A stretch of DNA of 64,000 nt from RGDT01 sp964630925 (GCA_964630925.1 CAZVZK010000035.1:1-64000); one strand, 5' to 3'. Positions 1-9,039 are shown, numbered from the stretch's first letter. Notes: a model not told the origin generated them from the sequence alone. Program-made: numbers and translations.

Positions 1-370
1 GGGCGTAGGGATGGAACCCGCTTTTTTGGTCTCGACAATGGGGTCCACTGTAGTCCGGGTCGAAGCCCAGGATGTGTGGGATGCCGGCGACGATCCGCGC
101 CTCGAACAGGCGCATCTCGATGGCGTGAGTGCCTCGGTCGGAGGTGCCCGCCGCACGCTGACCGATCACCTCGACTTCGATGCCGAGCCGGTGTCGCGCC
201 GTGCGGCGGATGGCCTCGTCGTAGCCTTCGCGTTTCCGCAGCGTCCCTGCCGGGATGCCCCACAGGCCGGGGAAGAAGCGATCATGCGGGGACCGCCTGA
301 CGGCCAACAGCTCGATGGCATCCGCCTCTCGGAGGATGACGTAGGCGAAGGCGGAGACGCACTTTGTCAT
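1..370 (-). CDS. Nudix-hydrolase-like protein, 3' end cut by the window edge
   Basis: About 123 residues are visible from an ATG at 370; the gene runs off the left edge without a stop. Residues 1-70 follow the Nudix fold: a beta strand (CVSAFAYVILRE), then RSPHDRFFPGLWGIPAGTL, then a Nudix box. Nudix enzymes hydrolyse nucleoside diphosphates linked to another moiety, using glutamates of the box GX5EX7REUXEEXGU to hold Mg2+. Here the first half (GTLRKRE) is kept, but the REUXEE part reads RTARHR, so the metal-binding glutamates are absent. The protein is therefore likely not a normal Nudix hydrolase, or is a binding protein. GGAG lies about 10 bases before the ATG. It is the last gene of a leftward run with 391-894 and 924-4391 (gaps 20 and 29 bases). 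Fold assignment is fairly sure; function is unknown. Confidence 0.72.
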   Translation of the reverse strand, partial: MTKCVSAFAYVILREADAIELLAVRRSPHDRFFPGLWGIPAGTLRKREGYDEAIRRTARHRLGIEVEVIGQRAAGTSDRGTHAIEMRLFEARIVAGIPHILGFDPDYSGPHCRDQKSGFHPYA

Positions 371-390
371 GGCCGCTACTCCGCCGCCTG

Positions 391-894
391 CTATTCCTCC
401 CGATCAAAACGCCCTGTCCACGACCGCAGCGTGATCCGGTCGCAGGTTGGTGCGGCGCCTAACAGCCCCGTGAAGGAGCCGAATGCGTCGAGCCGATTAG
501 GCAGCGGGTCGGGGTGCGGGAGCTCGACCGTCACCGACCCCGTAAAACTGCCCCCGCAGTACCAGCTCACTACCCCGACCCGTTCCGCGAGGATGTCCGC
601 GGCGTGCTGAATCCCGGCGTCGATCTGCCCCCGGCTGACGCGATCCTCGTAGTCGGTGAAATGGATGTGGTGGGAGTGGAACCCGACCGACAGCTCCTCG
701 TCGGCGGTGGATACCCACAGCCCCGACTCGGCGGCAGGTGACGGGCACGGCACGTTGAGCTCGACCACACTCCCGGCGCCGTCGGGCCTCGGCGAGTAGG
801 TTGCGAGCAGCTCCCACTCCGGGAAGCGAGCCATGATCAGGGGCAGGACTACGCGGGAGTAGTCGTCAAGTTCGGTCAGTGAGAGTTTCGGCAT
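391..894 (-). CDS. Hypothetical protein, 167 aa
   Basis: I do not recognise a named family with certainty. The protein starts MPKLSLTELDDYSRVVLPLI, has no signal peptide or membrane segment, and contains a central block with aromatic and His residues (VGFHSHHIHFTDYE, near residue 75) followed by WYCGGSFTGSVTVELP. That mix of short strands and acidic helices is common in small immunity-like or stand-alone cytoplasmic proteins of planctomycetes, but this is only an impression. The ATG at 894 was chosen because the longer frame upstream overlaps the transglutaminase gene and because AAGGGCGACGAA lies before it. It sits 29 bases after 924-4391 and 20 bases before the Nudix-like gene, so the three are probably co-transcribed. 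Confidence 0.7.
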   Translation of the reverse strand: MPKLSLTELDDYSRVVLPLIMARFPEWELLATYSPRPDGAGSVVELNVPCPSPAAESGLWVSTADEELSVGFHSHHIHFTDYEDRVSRGQIDAGIQHAADILAERVGVVSWYCGGSFTGSVTVELPHPDPLPNRLDAFGSFTGLLGAAPTCDRITLRSWTGRFDREE

Positions 895-923
895 TTCGTC
901 GCCCTTCGTGAGTCCTGGCACCC

Positions 924-3900
924 TCACGCCCCCGGCTTCACCCGCTTCTCGATGCGGGCGACGAGGTCGGTGATCGCCTTGTCCTTCGGGCGGAGGGCCA
1001 GCGCCTCGCGGGCCGCCTTCAGCGCCTGGTCCACCTTGCCGCCCTGCTCCAGGGCCTCCGCCAGGCAGCGCAGGGCGTCGGCGTCCTTGCGCCACGACCA
1101 CTCGACGCCCGCCGCCAGGTCCTCCGCCGCGCCGGGGCGGTCCTGCTCCAGACGCACCCGGCCACGCACCAGCAGCGCCAGGTCCAGCCCCGGCCACGCC
1201 TTCAGCGCCGACTCCGCCAGCGTCGCCGCCTCGCGCAGCCGGCCCTTGTCAAGCGCCAGCTTCGCACGCACCGCCCGCGACAGAGGGTCTTCGCCCGACG
1301 CCAGCGGCTCGACGCGCGTCGCCGGGCCGCCCGACCGCAGGGCGTACTCGGCGCAGGCAGCCATGTCCAGGCCGCCCTTGGCGTACTTCTCCAGCTCGTC
1401 GCGCCGCCGCAACGCCGCCCGCGCCTCCGACGCCAGACGCTTGAGCGCCTCCGGCACGTCGGGTAGACGGTCGATCTTCGCCAGCGCCTCCGGCGTCTTG
1501 CCGAGGTCGCCGTTGAACAGGTGCGCGCGGATCAGGGCCGCCAGGACGAGGTAATCGGCGTCGGCCCGTTCGAGGTGCAAGGCGGCCTGCACGAACTCGC
1601 CACGCTTGTAGGCGATCAGCCCGAGGACGCGCTGCGCCTTCTCGTGGAAGGTCACCTCGCGAGAACGCATGGCCAGCTCCTTGGCCTCGTCGAGGCGGCC
1701 CATGTCGTAGTAAATGTCCGCGGCGCGGGCCATCGCGCCGGCGTCGCCGTCCACGCGCAGGGCGTACCGGCGCAGGAGGTCGAGCGCCGCCAGCTCGTCC
1801 TTGGCGGCGCGGGCGACGCGGACCGCCGACAGCAGCAGCTCGCGGTTGGCCCGGTCGAGCGTGAGGGCCTTGCGGTACGCCGCCAGCGCCTCGACGTGCT
1901 TGCCCGTCTCCTCCAGGATCTGCGCCCGCAGCCGCACCACACGCAGGTCGCTGGCCATCTCGGAGTCGGCCTTGGCCGCGAGCGAGAGACGCTCCAGGGC
2001 CTCCACCAGCTGATCCTTGCGGTAATGGCTGCGGGCGTACTGATACTGCGCCCGCGCCTTCTCGTTGGCGGTGCCCTTGGCGATGACGGCGTCGAGGAGT
2101 TTGCGTGCCTCGTCCTGCTTGCCCTGGCTGACGAGGGTCGCGGCCAGTCCGAGGGGGTGCTTCATCTCGGCGGGCTTGCGTTTGATCATGTCGTATCGGG
2201 CCTGGGCGTCGCGGGCGTCGGTGTCGGCGGCATCGACGCGCAGCGACCACAGCACGTCGTCGTCCGGCGTGTAGCGGACCGCCCGCTCCAGCACGCGCCA
2301 GGCGTCCGCCAGCCGGTTCGCGTTCAGGTGGATCTTCGCCAGCGCCTTGGCCGCCGCGGCGTTCTGCGGCGACACCGCCAGCAGCGCCTCCAGCTCTTCG
2401 GCCGCCTTGGCGCCGGTCCCGGGCTTCATGGTCAGCCAGACGCGGTACGACTTCTGCACCTCGTCGAACCACTCGCGGTACTTCTCCAGGTCCTCGCGCT
2501 CGATGCGGGCCTTGTCGAGCCGCGTGGTGAACGACAGCTCCAGGGCGCCGTCGAGCTTCTTCACTTCGAGCTTGAACAGGCCCCAGGCGGACTTCGCCTC
2601 CTTGGCCTTGGGCGTGCCGTCCCACTCCCAGCCGGGCGGCAGGTAGGCCCTGTAGACGTGGGTGGAGACGAACGGCGCCGGCAGCACCATCGCCGCCTCG
2701 CGTCCGTGGTCGATGTTGTACGCCAGCAGGCGCGACCAGGTCCAGTTGTCGGCCAGGCTGCCCTCCTTCTCCGTGTTGCCGGTGAAGTGCTTGGGCACCT
2801 CATACTCCGTGTCCAGCCGCGCCGCCTTGTCGTGGTCGGTGATGCCCGCGGGATCGACGGCGAACGCCAGGAGCCGGGCGCGGCTGTAGGAGTCCTGCAA
2901 CGTGGAGGTCATGCGGAGGCGGCGCTCGGTGGGCGGGACCTCGCCGTAGCGGTCGCGCGTGTTGACGGCCCCGAGGCCGGACAGCGTCTGCCGGCGCTTG
3001 CACCGCATGTTGCCCTCGCCATCGAGGTACACCTCGGTGAGCGTGTCGGCCTTCATCATCTCCGGCGTGGGCGACGGCGTCTTGAGGAGGCGCACCTTGC
3101 CCTTGTCGTCGGTGAGGTAGCACAGCCGGCCCAGGTCGTCGCGCGGCAGCTCGTCCCAGGCGCACAGCCGGGCCGTCGTGTCGATCCAGTGGACCTTGCC
3201 GGCGATGGTGGCGGCGAGGATGGCGTGGGTGGCCCAGGGGGAGGGCACCTCCTCGTCGATCTGCCCGTCGTCGTGCGAGCCGAGGCTGACCAGCTCGACG
3301 TGGATGCCGGCCTCACGCAGCATGACGGCGAGGAGCTGGCTGGTGTCCTTGCAGTCGCCGAAGCGCGTCCCGAGGATCTGCTCCGGGAGGTGCGGCGTGT
3401 AATCATGCTTCTCGCCCGCCGCGAGGTAACGGACGTTGCGGCGCACCCAGTAGGTGAGGGCGCGGGCCTTCTCCTGCGGCGTCTTCAGGCCCTTCGTCAC
3501 CTCGGCGACCGTCTCCCTGACCTTCGGCGTGCATTTCCAGCAGGGCGCCCGCAGCTTCGCCTTCCACGCCCCGACGGCGTCCCAGTCGGCGAAGGTGGAG
3601 GCCATCACGGTGGGTCGGACCTCCTCGCGGGAGGGGAGGTTCTCGTCCTGCGGGGGGCGCGGGCAGTCCTTCGCCTGCCAGCGGAAGTACTGCACGCCGC
3701 CGGGGAGGACCTTCTCGGTGGTGGCGACCCTGGTGCCGACGAGGCCGCCACGGAGGTTGTGCTTCAGCTCCTTGCCCTTGGGGACCAGGATGCGGAGGTC
3801 GTCGAGGAGGAGGGGGTACTGCGGGTCGCCGAAGGCGTAGCGGTGGAAGAACTGGCCGGCGTGCTCGGGGTTCTTGCCGCGGATGGTCCACTTGGCCTCG

Positions 3901-4391
3901 ATCACGTCGCCGACCTCGAGGCCGGGGAAGCTGATGATGAGCTGCTTGTCGGGGTCGTAGGAGCTGAAGTCGGTGCCCACGTCGCGGAGGTGGGCGTGCC
4001 TCGGCTCGGCGTCGACGGTCTTGCCGCCGGGCTTGTGGATGCGGGCGATGTGCAGGGTGGCCTTCTGGTGCGACGGCGTGAACGAGACGCCGCGGAACTC
4101 GCCGAGCTTCTCGATGGCCTTGCGCCCGCCGAGCCAGGTGATTTCGTGCTGGGTGGTCTCGATGGTGCCGTCGGCCTCGACGCGGTAGGTGGCGCCGGCG
4201 TAGAGGGCGACGGCGACGTTGTCGTCGAGCAGCGCCCTGGGGACGGCCTTGAGGATCTTGGGGGAGTAGGTGTACGGGTCGGGCTCGCGGGACGGCCCGC
4301 GCGGGACGGGCCAGGCATCGGCGGCGTGGGCGGCGGGGGCGGAGAGCGCCGCGCACATCACGGCGAGGGCGGCGAGGGTCTGTCGCGGCAT
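924..4391 (-). CDS. Secreted DUF3857-transglutaminase-TPR protein
   Basis: 1155 aa. A signal peptide (about 1-23, ending APAAHAA) suggests export to the periplasm. Residues about 55-220 match DUF3857. Residues about 300-400 match a transglutaminase/protease core: the nucleophile Cys347 lies in FGDCKD, His389 in WATHAI, and an acidic residue in HWIDTT, so the papain-like triad appears intact. The C-terminal half (about 690-1150) is a run of TPR-like helix pairs. DUF3857-transglutaminase proteins are common in Bacteroidetes and planctomycetes; their substrates are mostly unknown, and the TPRs suggest protein binding. Start chosen at MPRQTLAAL because an upstream Met would add a Pro-rich tail before the signal peptide. 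It heads the run with 391-894 and the Nudix-like gene. Domain calls are confident; biological role is not. Confidence 0.85.
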   Translation of the reverse strand: MPRQTLAALAVMCAALSAPAAHAADAWPVPRGPSREPDPYTYSPKILKAVPRALLDDNVAVALYAGATYRVEADGTIETTQHEITWLGGRKAIEKLGEFRGVSFTPSHQKATLHIARIHKPGGKTVDAEPRHAHLRDVGTDFSSYDPDKQLIISFPGLEVGDVIEAKWTIRGKNPEHAGQFFHRYAFGDPQYPLLLDDLRILVPKGKELKHNLRGGLVGTRVATTEKVLPGGVQYFRWQAKDCPRPPQDENLPSREEVRPTVMASTFADWDAVGAWKAKLRAPCWKCTPKVRETVAEVTKGLKTPQEKARALTYWVRRNVRYLAAGEKHDYTPHLPEQILGTRFGDCKDTSQLLAVMLREAGIHVELVSLGSHDDGQIDEEVPSPWATHAILAATIAGKVHWIDTTARLCAWDELPRDDLGRLCYLTDDKGKVRLLKTPSPTPEMMKADTLTEVYLDGEGNMRCKRRQTLSGLGAVNTRDRYGEVPPTERRLRMTSTLQDSYSRARLLAFAVDPAGITDHDKAARLDTEYEVPKHFTGNTEKEGSLADNWTWSRLLAYNIDHGREAAMVLPAPFVSTHVYRAYLPPGWEWDGTPKAKEAKSAWGLFKLEVKKLDGALELSFTTRLDKARIEREDLEKYREWFDEVQKSYRVWLTMKPGTGAKAAEELEALLAVSPQNAAAAKALAKIHLNANRLADAWRVLERAVRYTPDDDVLWSLRVDAADTDARDAQARYDMIKRKPAEMKHPLGLAATLVSQGKQDEARKLLDAVIAKGTANEKARAQYQYARSHYRKDQLVEALERLSLAAKADSEMASDLRVVRLRAQILEETGKHVEALAAYRKALTLDRANRELLLSAVRVARAAKDELAALDLLRRYALRVDGDAGAMARAADIYYDMGRLDEAKELAMRSREVTFHEKAQRVLGLIAYKRGEFVQAALHLERADADYLVLAALIRAHLFNGDLGKTPEALAKIDRLPDVPEALKRLASEARAALRRRDELEKYAKGGLDMAACAEYALRSGGPATRVEPLASGEDPLSRAVRAKLALDKGRLREAATLAESALKAWPGLDLALLVRGRVRLEQDRPGAAEDLAAGVEWSWRKDADALRCLAEALEQGGKVDQALKAAREALALRPKDKAITDLVARIEKRVKPGA

Positions 4392-4505
4392 GGTCGTCTC
4401 CGGGGGCCGATACACCCCATTGTGCCGGGGGAGGGGCGGCGGCACAAGGGGACGGAGGAGATGACGCGGCGGCGGGGGTAGAATCAACAGGCCGGGGCGA
4501 ACGCC

Positions 4506-5288
4506 TCACAAGGAGACCACCTTGCCGAACCGCTCACGCAAGGCTTGCTTCGTCTTCTCGTCGATGAGGGAGTCCTCCAGCCCGAGCCACTTGAGCCGCT
4601 TGCCCAGGTGCGGCGAAGCCATGAGCGCCTTGAGCCCCGGCGCCTGGAAGTAGTTGAACCCGAGCTGGAGATCCCGCACCGTGGCGAGGCCCGGCCACCT
4701 CGCCAGCGCGCGCAGCCCCGAGTCGCCCATCTCCTGCTTGTACAGCCAGAGGAAGCGGAGGCGCGGCATGGCCGGGAGCCTCGCCAGGAGCCGCGTGCCG
4801 TAATCTTCAAGGGTGTAGTGGCTGAATTGCAGGCCCGTCAAACCAAGGAGCTGCGGGCTGCCGCCCAACCGCGGCAGGAAGTCCCTCTCGGCCAGGTACA
4901 GGTGGGTGATCGGCTCCCGCGCGAAGACCTTCGGGGCGTCCTTCAGGAAGGTGGCGACATTGTCCGGGGCGCTGACGCCCTGGAGGAAGCCGCGGCGGAA
5001 GCCGTGACAGTCGTCGGCATACTCCGCGAGGCGGTCACCGCCCTGCCGCGCCCACTCCGGCAGATGGCGGAGCCACTCGTCGGCATGCAGTGCGAGCAGC
5101 TCCGTCTCCCGCTTCAACAGTTCGGCCCGCTCGGGGTCCTTCCACTTGAGGCCCTCGCGGCGGATCTGGGTGCGGATGAACTCGGCGCGCTCAGGTTGGC
5201 CGTTCTCGTCAAGCCAGTCGGCGTAGACGAGGCGCGGCGTGTCGTCGTCCGGGTTGGCGACGATGTCAGCGAGGAAGGCTTCTTGCAT
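4506..5288 (-). CDS. TIGR02996-domain leucine-rich repeat protein
   Basis: 260 aa. Residues 1-45 carry the TIGR02996 repeat-companion domain (MQEAFLADIVANPDDDTPRL, then VYADWLDENGQPERAEFIRTQ in part), a short module seen mainly in Gemmata-like planctomycetes in front of LRR, SUMF1 or other repeats. Residues about 125-245 contain irregular leucine-rich repeats of the RNI/GALA style (LTHLYLAERDFL, LTGLQFSHYTL, LRFLWLYKQEMGDSGLRAL, VRDLQLGFNYF). No signal peptide is seen, so it is probably cytosolic. Likely role is protein-protein interaction; partner unknown. It is divergent from another TIGR02996-LRR gene at 5386, with only 97 bases between the two start codons, suggesting a shared regulatory region. 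The 114-base gap to 924-4391 leaves co-transcription open. Confidence 0.85.
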   Translation of the reverse strand: MQEAFLADIVANPDDDTPRLVYADWLDENGQPERAEFIRTQIRREGLKWKDPERAELLKRETELLALHADEWLRHLPEWARQGGDRLAEYADDCHGFRRGFLQGVSAPDNVATFLKDAPKVFAREPITHLYLAERDFLPRLGGSPQLLGLTGLQFSHYTLEDYGTRLLARLPAMPRLRFLWLYKQEMGDSGLRALARWPGLATVRDLQLGFNYFQAPGLKALMASPHLGKRLKWLGLEDSLIDEKTKQALRERFGKVVSL

Positions 5289-5385
5289 GAGGTCATTGAA
5301 GCGAGACGCGCCGGCCCGTCAATCCGCGTGCCGTGATGGCGCCCCGTCTGCTATCATGGCGGCGCACCCCGTGAGGCCCGGCCCC

Positions 5386-6423
5386 ATGCACGCCGCCTTC
5401 CTCCAGGACATCCGCGAACACCCCGACGACGACGCGCCCCGCCTGGTGTACTCCGACTGGCTGGCCGACAACGGCGACGAGGCACGAGGCGAATTCATCC
5501 GCGCCCAGTGCCGCGGCGACCACGCCGGCGCCTCGGCCCTCCTCGTCCTGCATGAGCCCGCGTGGCGCGCCGGCCTACCCAAGATCGACGGCATCCACTG
5601 GGGGGCGTTCACACGCGGATTCGTCGAGGGGGTGACGGCGAAGACGACCCGCGCCTACCTCTTCAATGCCGAGGCCATCTTCGCGGCGGCGCCCGTCCAT
5701 CGGCTGCGGATCCTGGAGGCCAGCCGCGGCATCGAGCAGCTCGCCGCGTCGCCGCATCTCCTCGCCCTGTCGGAGCTGAACCTCGGCAACCGCTCCGGCG
5801 TCACCGCCGCCGGCGTCCGTGAGCTGGCGTGGTCGCCCAACGCCGGCAGCCTCACCTCGCTCCTGCTGCACCAGAACAACCTCGGCGACGCCGGCCTCAT
5901 GCCCCTCGCCTTCTCGCCGCACACGCGCGGCATGCGCGAGCTGTACGTCTCGGGCGTCGGCGTCGGCGACTCCGGGGCCGGCGCCCTGGCCAGCGGCCAC
6001 CTCGCCCACCTCGATCTGCTCGACCTGCGCGACAACAACATCGGCGACGTGGGGGCGATGGCCATGTTCAACTGGCCCGGCCAGGGCCCCATCACTCTTC
6101 AGCTCTCCAACAACCGGATCGGCACGCGCGGCGGCGAGGCCCTCGCCAACACACCGAACCTCCAGAGTCTCGAACGCCTGCACCTCGACCATAACCCCGT
6201 CGGCGACAGGACGGCCCTCGCCCTCGCCCGGGCCCCGCACCGTCACGCCCTGCGCGAGCTGGACCTGCGAGGCTGCGGCATCACCGATGAAGGCGCCCTC
6301 GCCGTCGCCAATTCCCCCCTGGCACGTCAGTTGCAAGAGGTATGCCTCATGGGTAACCCCATCCGCCGCCGAGAGACGCTCCAGACACTGGCGGACCGCT
6401 TCGGCCGACGCCTCCACGCCTGA
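5386..6423 (+). CDS. TIGR02996-domain leucine-rich repeat protein
   Basis: 345 aa. Starts MHAAFLQDIREHPDDDAPRL, a textbook TIGR02996 N terminus; this places the start at 5386 rather than at the ATG at 5356. Residues about 110-330 hold at least seven leucine-rich repeats of the RNI/GALA type with the pattern LxxLxLxxNxIGDxGAxAL (for example LDLRDNNIGDVGAMAMF, LERLHLDHNPVGDRTALAL, LRELDLRGCGITDEGALAV). No export signal. Such proteins are scaffolds or ligand-binding proteins in other organisms; a specific role here is unknown. It is the divergent paralogue of 4506-5288 and is followed 15 bases later by the small secreted protein at 6439. Confidence 0.88.
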   Translation: MHAAFLQDIREHPDDDAPRLVYSDWLADNGDEARGEFIRAQCRGDHAGASALLVLHEPAWRAGLPKIDGIHWGAFTRGFVEGVTAKTTRAYLFNAEAIFAAAPVHRLRILEASRGIEQLAASPHLLALSELNLGNRSGVTAAGVRELAWSPNAGSLTSLLLHQNNLGDAGLMPLAFSPHTRGMRELYVSGVGVGDSGAGALASGHLAHLDLLDLRDNNIGDVGAMAMFNWPGQGPITLQLSNNRIGTRGGEALANTPNLQSLERLHLDHNPVGDRTALALARAPHRHALRELDLRGCGITDEGALAVANSPLARQLQEVCLMGNPIRRRETLQTLADRFGRRLHA

Positions 6424-6438
6424 ACGAGGATCCAGCAC

Positions 6439-6768
6439 ATGCGTTCCACCGCCGCGTACTGTCTCGCCCTTGCCCTGGCCGCCTCGCTGGCCGAGGCCCG
6501 CGTGCCCAGCACCAAGACCGTCATCCAGCCGTCCAGCGGCGCCAGAGCCGACATCACCGTCCCCTACCTCACCAACGGACGCTCCACGCTGGGCGTCGCC
6601 AACGGCGTCGGGCCGATCATCTACTCGTATCCGAACATCAACGGCCAGGGCACCCCCGGCCCGCTGCCGGTCTACAACCTCCCGTTCTACGGGTCCAGGC
6701 TCATGCCCAGCAGCGGCGTCATCGCCGCCGGGCCCGTCCAGCCGAACATCCTGAAGCGGGGCCGGTGA
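6439..6768 (+). CDS. Small secreted protein, 109 aa
   Basis: The first 20 residues (MRSTAAYCLALALAASLAEA) are a clear signal peptide, so the mature protein is about 89 aa and exported. The mature part is rich in Gly, Pro, Ser and Asn, with a Tyr/Asn segment (IIYSYPNINGQGTPGPLPVY), and no known domain is recognised. GAGGA lies 8-9 bases before the ATG. It follows the LRR gene by 15 bases and is followed directly by an inverted repeat that could end transcription. Function unknown; a surface or cell-wall-associated small protein is a guess. Confidence 0.7.
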   Translation: MRSTAAYCLALALAASLAEARVPSTKTVIQPSSGARADITVPYLTNGRSTLGVANGVGPIIYSYPNINGQGTPGPLPVYNLPFYGSRLMPSSGVIAAGPVQPNILKRGR

Positions 6769-6769
6769 G

Positions 6770-6817
6770 CGCCGAGTCACCTGCCATATCCCCACCGATT
6801 TGGCATGTGACTCGGCG
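6770..6817. repeat. CGCCGAGTCAC inverted repeat, copy 1 (terminator-like)
   Basis: CGCCGAGTCAC (6770-6780) is exactly complementary to GTGACTCGGCG (6807-6817), with a further TGCCA/TGGCA pairing inside. It starts 2 bases after the stop codon of 6439-6768, so it may terminate that transcript. The same 11-base arms flank a different loop at 32053-32122, so it is also a dispersed element. A partial third copy (CGCCGAGTGCGCGAGTCAC) follows at about 6846. Confidence 0.65.
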
Positions 6818-7335
6818 TTCTTTGACGCATGGTGTCGCCGTCCGGCGCCGAGTGCGCGAGTCACCTTGTCACATGCCACATTCCAACTCAACGCACACCC
6901 CCCGGCGGGAGGCGTGCGGCGCCGCGCCCCACCCCTTGACATCAGGTGTACAGGCCTCCAATACTGAGAGGAGGGAGAGCCCTCACCTGTGATCCTCCCC
7001 CCATCTCCCGTGACCCGTTGGCCTGACCCGCTGCCTCCCACGAACGGTGCCAGCCTCGTCAGGGATCGGCAACACCGCGTTACCGATCCTGAACATCGTG
7101 AAGGACGACACGGCGTTTCGACATCCCTCCCGGCGTGCCGATGCGCTCGGCCAACTCCCGCCTCTCGCCCATCTTCCCGCCGAATCGCCACGCCCTCCCC
7201 TGCGTAATCGGCATCCACGGCAATCTCCTCGCAACCCTCATAAACAATTCCATCGGGATGCCCGATTGAAGAGGATGCCGCCACATGTCTCTCGGGCCCC
7301 GCACGGGCCCGGCGGGCGGTAGCCGGGGGATACCG
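6818..7335. other. Intergenic region before the porin
   Basis: About 520 bases with no convincing gene. It holds the partial CGCCGAG repeat near 6846, the TTGACA box at 6936, and a purine-rich stretch followed by CCCTC near 6967-6985 that mirrors the copy at 32 kb. Short frames on both strands (for example around 7047-7322) have no ribosome site or recognisable protein. GGGGGATACCG precedes the porin ATG. Confidence 0.5.
6936..6965 (+). promoter_or_regulatory. Sigma-70-like promoter in a dispersed element, copy 1
   Basis: TTGACA (6936-6941), an 18-base spacer starting TCAGGTGTAC, then AATACT (6960-6965). The block CCCCTTGACA-CAGGTGTAC recurs at 32151-32170 with a 17-base spacer. It points towards the porin at 7336, about 370 bases away, but the second copy precedes no rightward gene, so the box may belong to the repeat rather than to the porin. 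Confidence 0.45.
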
Positions 7336-8901
7336 ATGTTCCGCTCGACCCGTCCGTTGCTCGCCTGGGGTTCCGTGGCCCTGGCACTATCTGCGTTGGC
7401 CGCGTCGGAGGTCCGGTCCCAGGGCGTACGGCTGGTCCCAGGGCAAACGCGCGAGCCACCCCTGGTCACCTACACGCGGGCCTCGTCCCCGGCCCCCCAG
7501 GAGCCGCCACCCCTGTTCCTCCCCGGGACGCTCCAGGACGCCCAGCCCGCCCCGGCACCCGATGCCCCCAGGACGGAGACCAAGGAGGCGCCGAGGAAGG
7601 AAGAGCCGAAGAAGGAGGAGAAGAAGAAGGAGGAGAAGCCACGCGAGGCGACCCGCGCCGAGGTGGACTACGCGACTTTCGGGGTGAAGTCGCTGTGGGA
7701 CTCGCTGCGGGTGGAGCCGGAGAAGAAGAAGTGGTACGAGAAGTTGTCGCTCCGTGGGTACACGCAGATCCGCTTCGGACGCACGGTCGACCGCGACAAT
7801 GACGTGACGCCGCAGTTATTAGGCGACCGTGCCATCGACGGCGTCAACGAGAACTTCTCGTTACGGCGGGTGCGGCTGATCCTGTTCGGGGACGTGAGCG
7901 ATCACCTCGGCATCTACATCCAGCCTGACTTCGCCGTTACGCCAGAGGCACAGGTACGGAACACCTTCTTCACCCAGCTACGCGACTGCTACGGCGACAT
8001 TTATCTGACGACGGACAAGGTCCACCGCCTCCGCGCCGGCCTCTCCAAGGTGCCCTACGGCTTCGAGAACCTGCAGTCGAGCCAGAACCGCCTACCCCTC
8101 GACCGCACCGAGCCGATCAACAACGTCGTGCCCAATGAACGCGACCTGGGCCTGTTCTATTACTGGACGCCGGAGGACAAGCAGCAATTGTTCCGCGACC
8201 TGGTGGACGGGGGGCTGAAGGGGTCGGGGAACTACGGCATCTTCGGCTTCGGCGTGTACAACGGCCAGGGCGGCGCCCAACTGGAGACCAACCGCAACCT
8301 GCACGCCGTCGCCCGCCTCACCTACCCCCACCGCTTCGAGAGCGGACAGGTGGTGGAGGCGAGCATCCAGGGCCTGACCGGCGAGTACACCGTCGAGGGA
8401 TCGGCCCTGCGCCCGCTCGGCCGCGGCAACGCCATCACGCCGAACAACACACGCCCCAACACGGGGCGCAAGGGCGTCCCCGAGTCACGCATCGCCGGCT
8501 CCTTCATCTACTACCCGCAGCCGTTCGGCTTCCAGGCCGAGTGGCAGGTCGGCGAGGGCCCCGGCCTGACCCCCGACCAGAGGAATGTGCAGGTGCGGAA
8601 TCTGAACGGCGGCTACGTCATGGCGATGTACAAGCTGGACACGCACGCCGGCGTCTTCTTCCCGTACATCCGCCACCAGTACTACAAGGGCGGATACCGC
8701 ACGGCGGCGAACGCGCCCTACGGCACGACACGTCTGACAGAGCTGGGCCTCGAGTGGCAGGTCTGGAAGGAGGTCGAGCTGGTCGCCGAGTACACCATCG
8801 CCGACAAGCTGAATCTCGAAACGAGGAACGCCGTCGGGGCGGTGAATTACCGCAATTTCGAGGGCGGCATCTTCCGGCTGCAGCTCCAGCTCAACTACTA
8901 A
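7336..8901 (+). CDS. Phosphate-selective-porin-like outer membrane protein (OprO/OprP type)
   Basis: 521 aa. Signal peptide about 1-29 (MFRSTRPLLAWGSVALALSA onward). A Pro-rich then Lys/Glu-rich linker spans about 45-115, probably a periplasmic spacer. From about 140 the sequence alternates strands and turns typical of the Porin_O_P family: LSLRGYTQIRFGRTVDRDN, FSLRRVRLILFGDVSDHLGI, RLRAGLSKVPYGFENLQSSQ, and it ends in the aromatic strand FRLQLQLNY. These proteins are trimeric barrels that pass anions such as phosphate, but specificity cannot be read here. Start chosen at 7336 because the upstream in-frame Met lacks a signal peptide directly after it and GGGGGA lies before 7336. A truncated relative lies at 15871-16647. 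Confidence 0.85.
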   Translation: MFRSTRPLLAWGSVALALSALAASEVRSQGVRLVPGQTREPPLVTYTRASSPAPQEPPPLFLPGTLQDAQPAPAPDAPRTETKEAPRKEEPKKEEKKKEEKPREATRAEVDYATFGVKSLWDSLRVEPEKKKWYEKLSLRGYTQIRFGRTVDRDNDVTPQLLGDRAIDGVNENFSLRRVRLILFGDVSDHLGIYIQPDFAVTPEAQVRNTFFTQLRDCYGDIYLTTDKVHRLRAGLSKVPYGFENLQSSQNRLPLDRTEPINNVVPNERDLGLFYYWTPEDKQQLFRDLVDGGLKGSGNYGIFGFGVYNGQGGAQLETNRNLHAVARLTYPHRFESGQVVEASIQGLTGEYTVEGSALRPLGRGNAITPNNTRPNTGRKGVPESRIAGSFIYYPQPFGFQAEWQVGEGPGLTPDQRNVQVRNLNGGYVMAMYKLDTHAGVFFPYIRHQYYKGGYRTAANAPYGTTRLTELGLEWQVWKEVELVAEYTIADKLNLETRNAVGAVNYRNFEGGIFRLQLQLNY

Positions 8902-9039
8902 TGGGAGTGGGCCCAAATGAACGGCGGCGACGCACGAATAGTAACTGGGGCGATCCGCGCATCAGGTACCACCGGCTCAAGCCGTGAGGCCGGCAGACCC
9001 GATACGGATTGGCCCGCCCCGTCCTTGACCCTCGGACCG

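Noticed and set aside
1521..4481. A 986-codon open frame on the plus strand opposite the transglutaminase gene
   Set aside because: It is the mirror frame of a GC-rich gene on the minus strand. Its product is a low-complexity Val/Gly/Leu/Arg mix with no domain, while the minus-strand protein has a signal peptide and catalytic residues.
6818..7322. Short open frames upstream of the porin as small genes
   Set aside because: They have no ribosome site, no plausible protein and overlap a repeat region.
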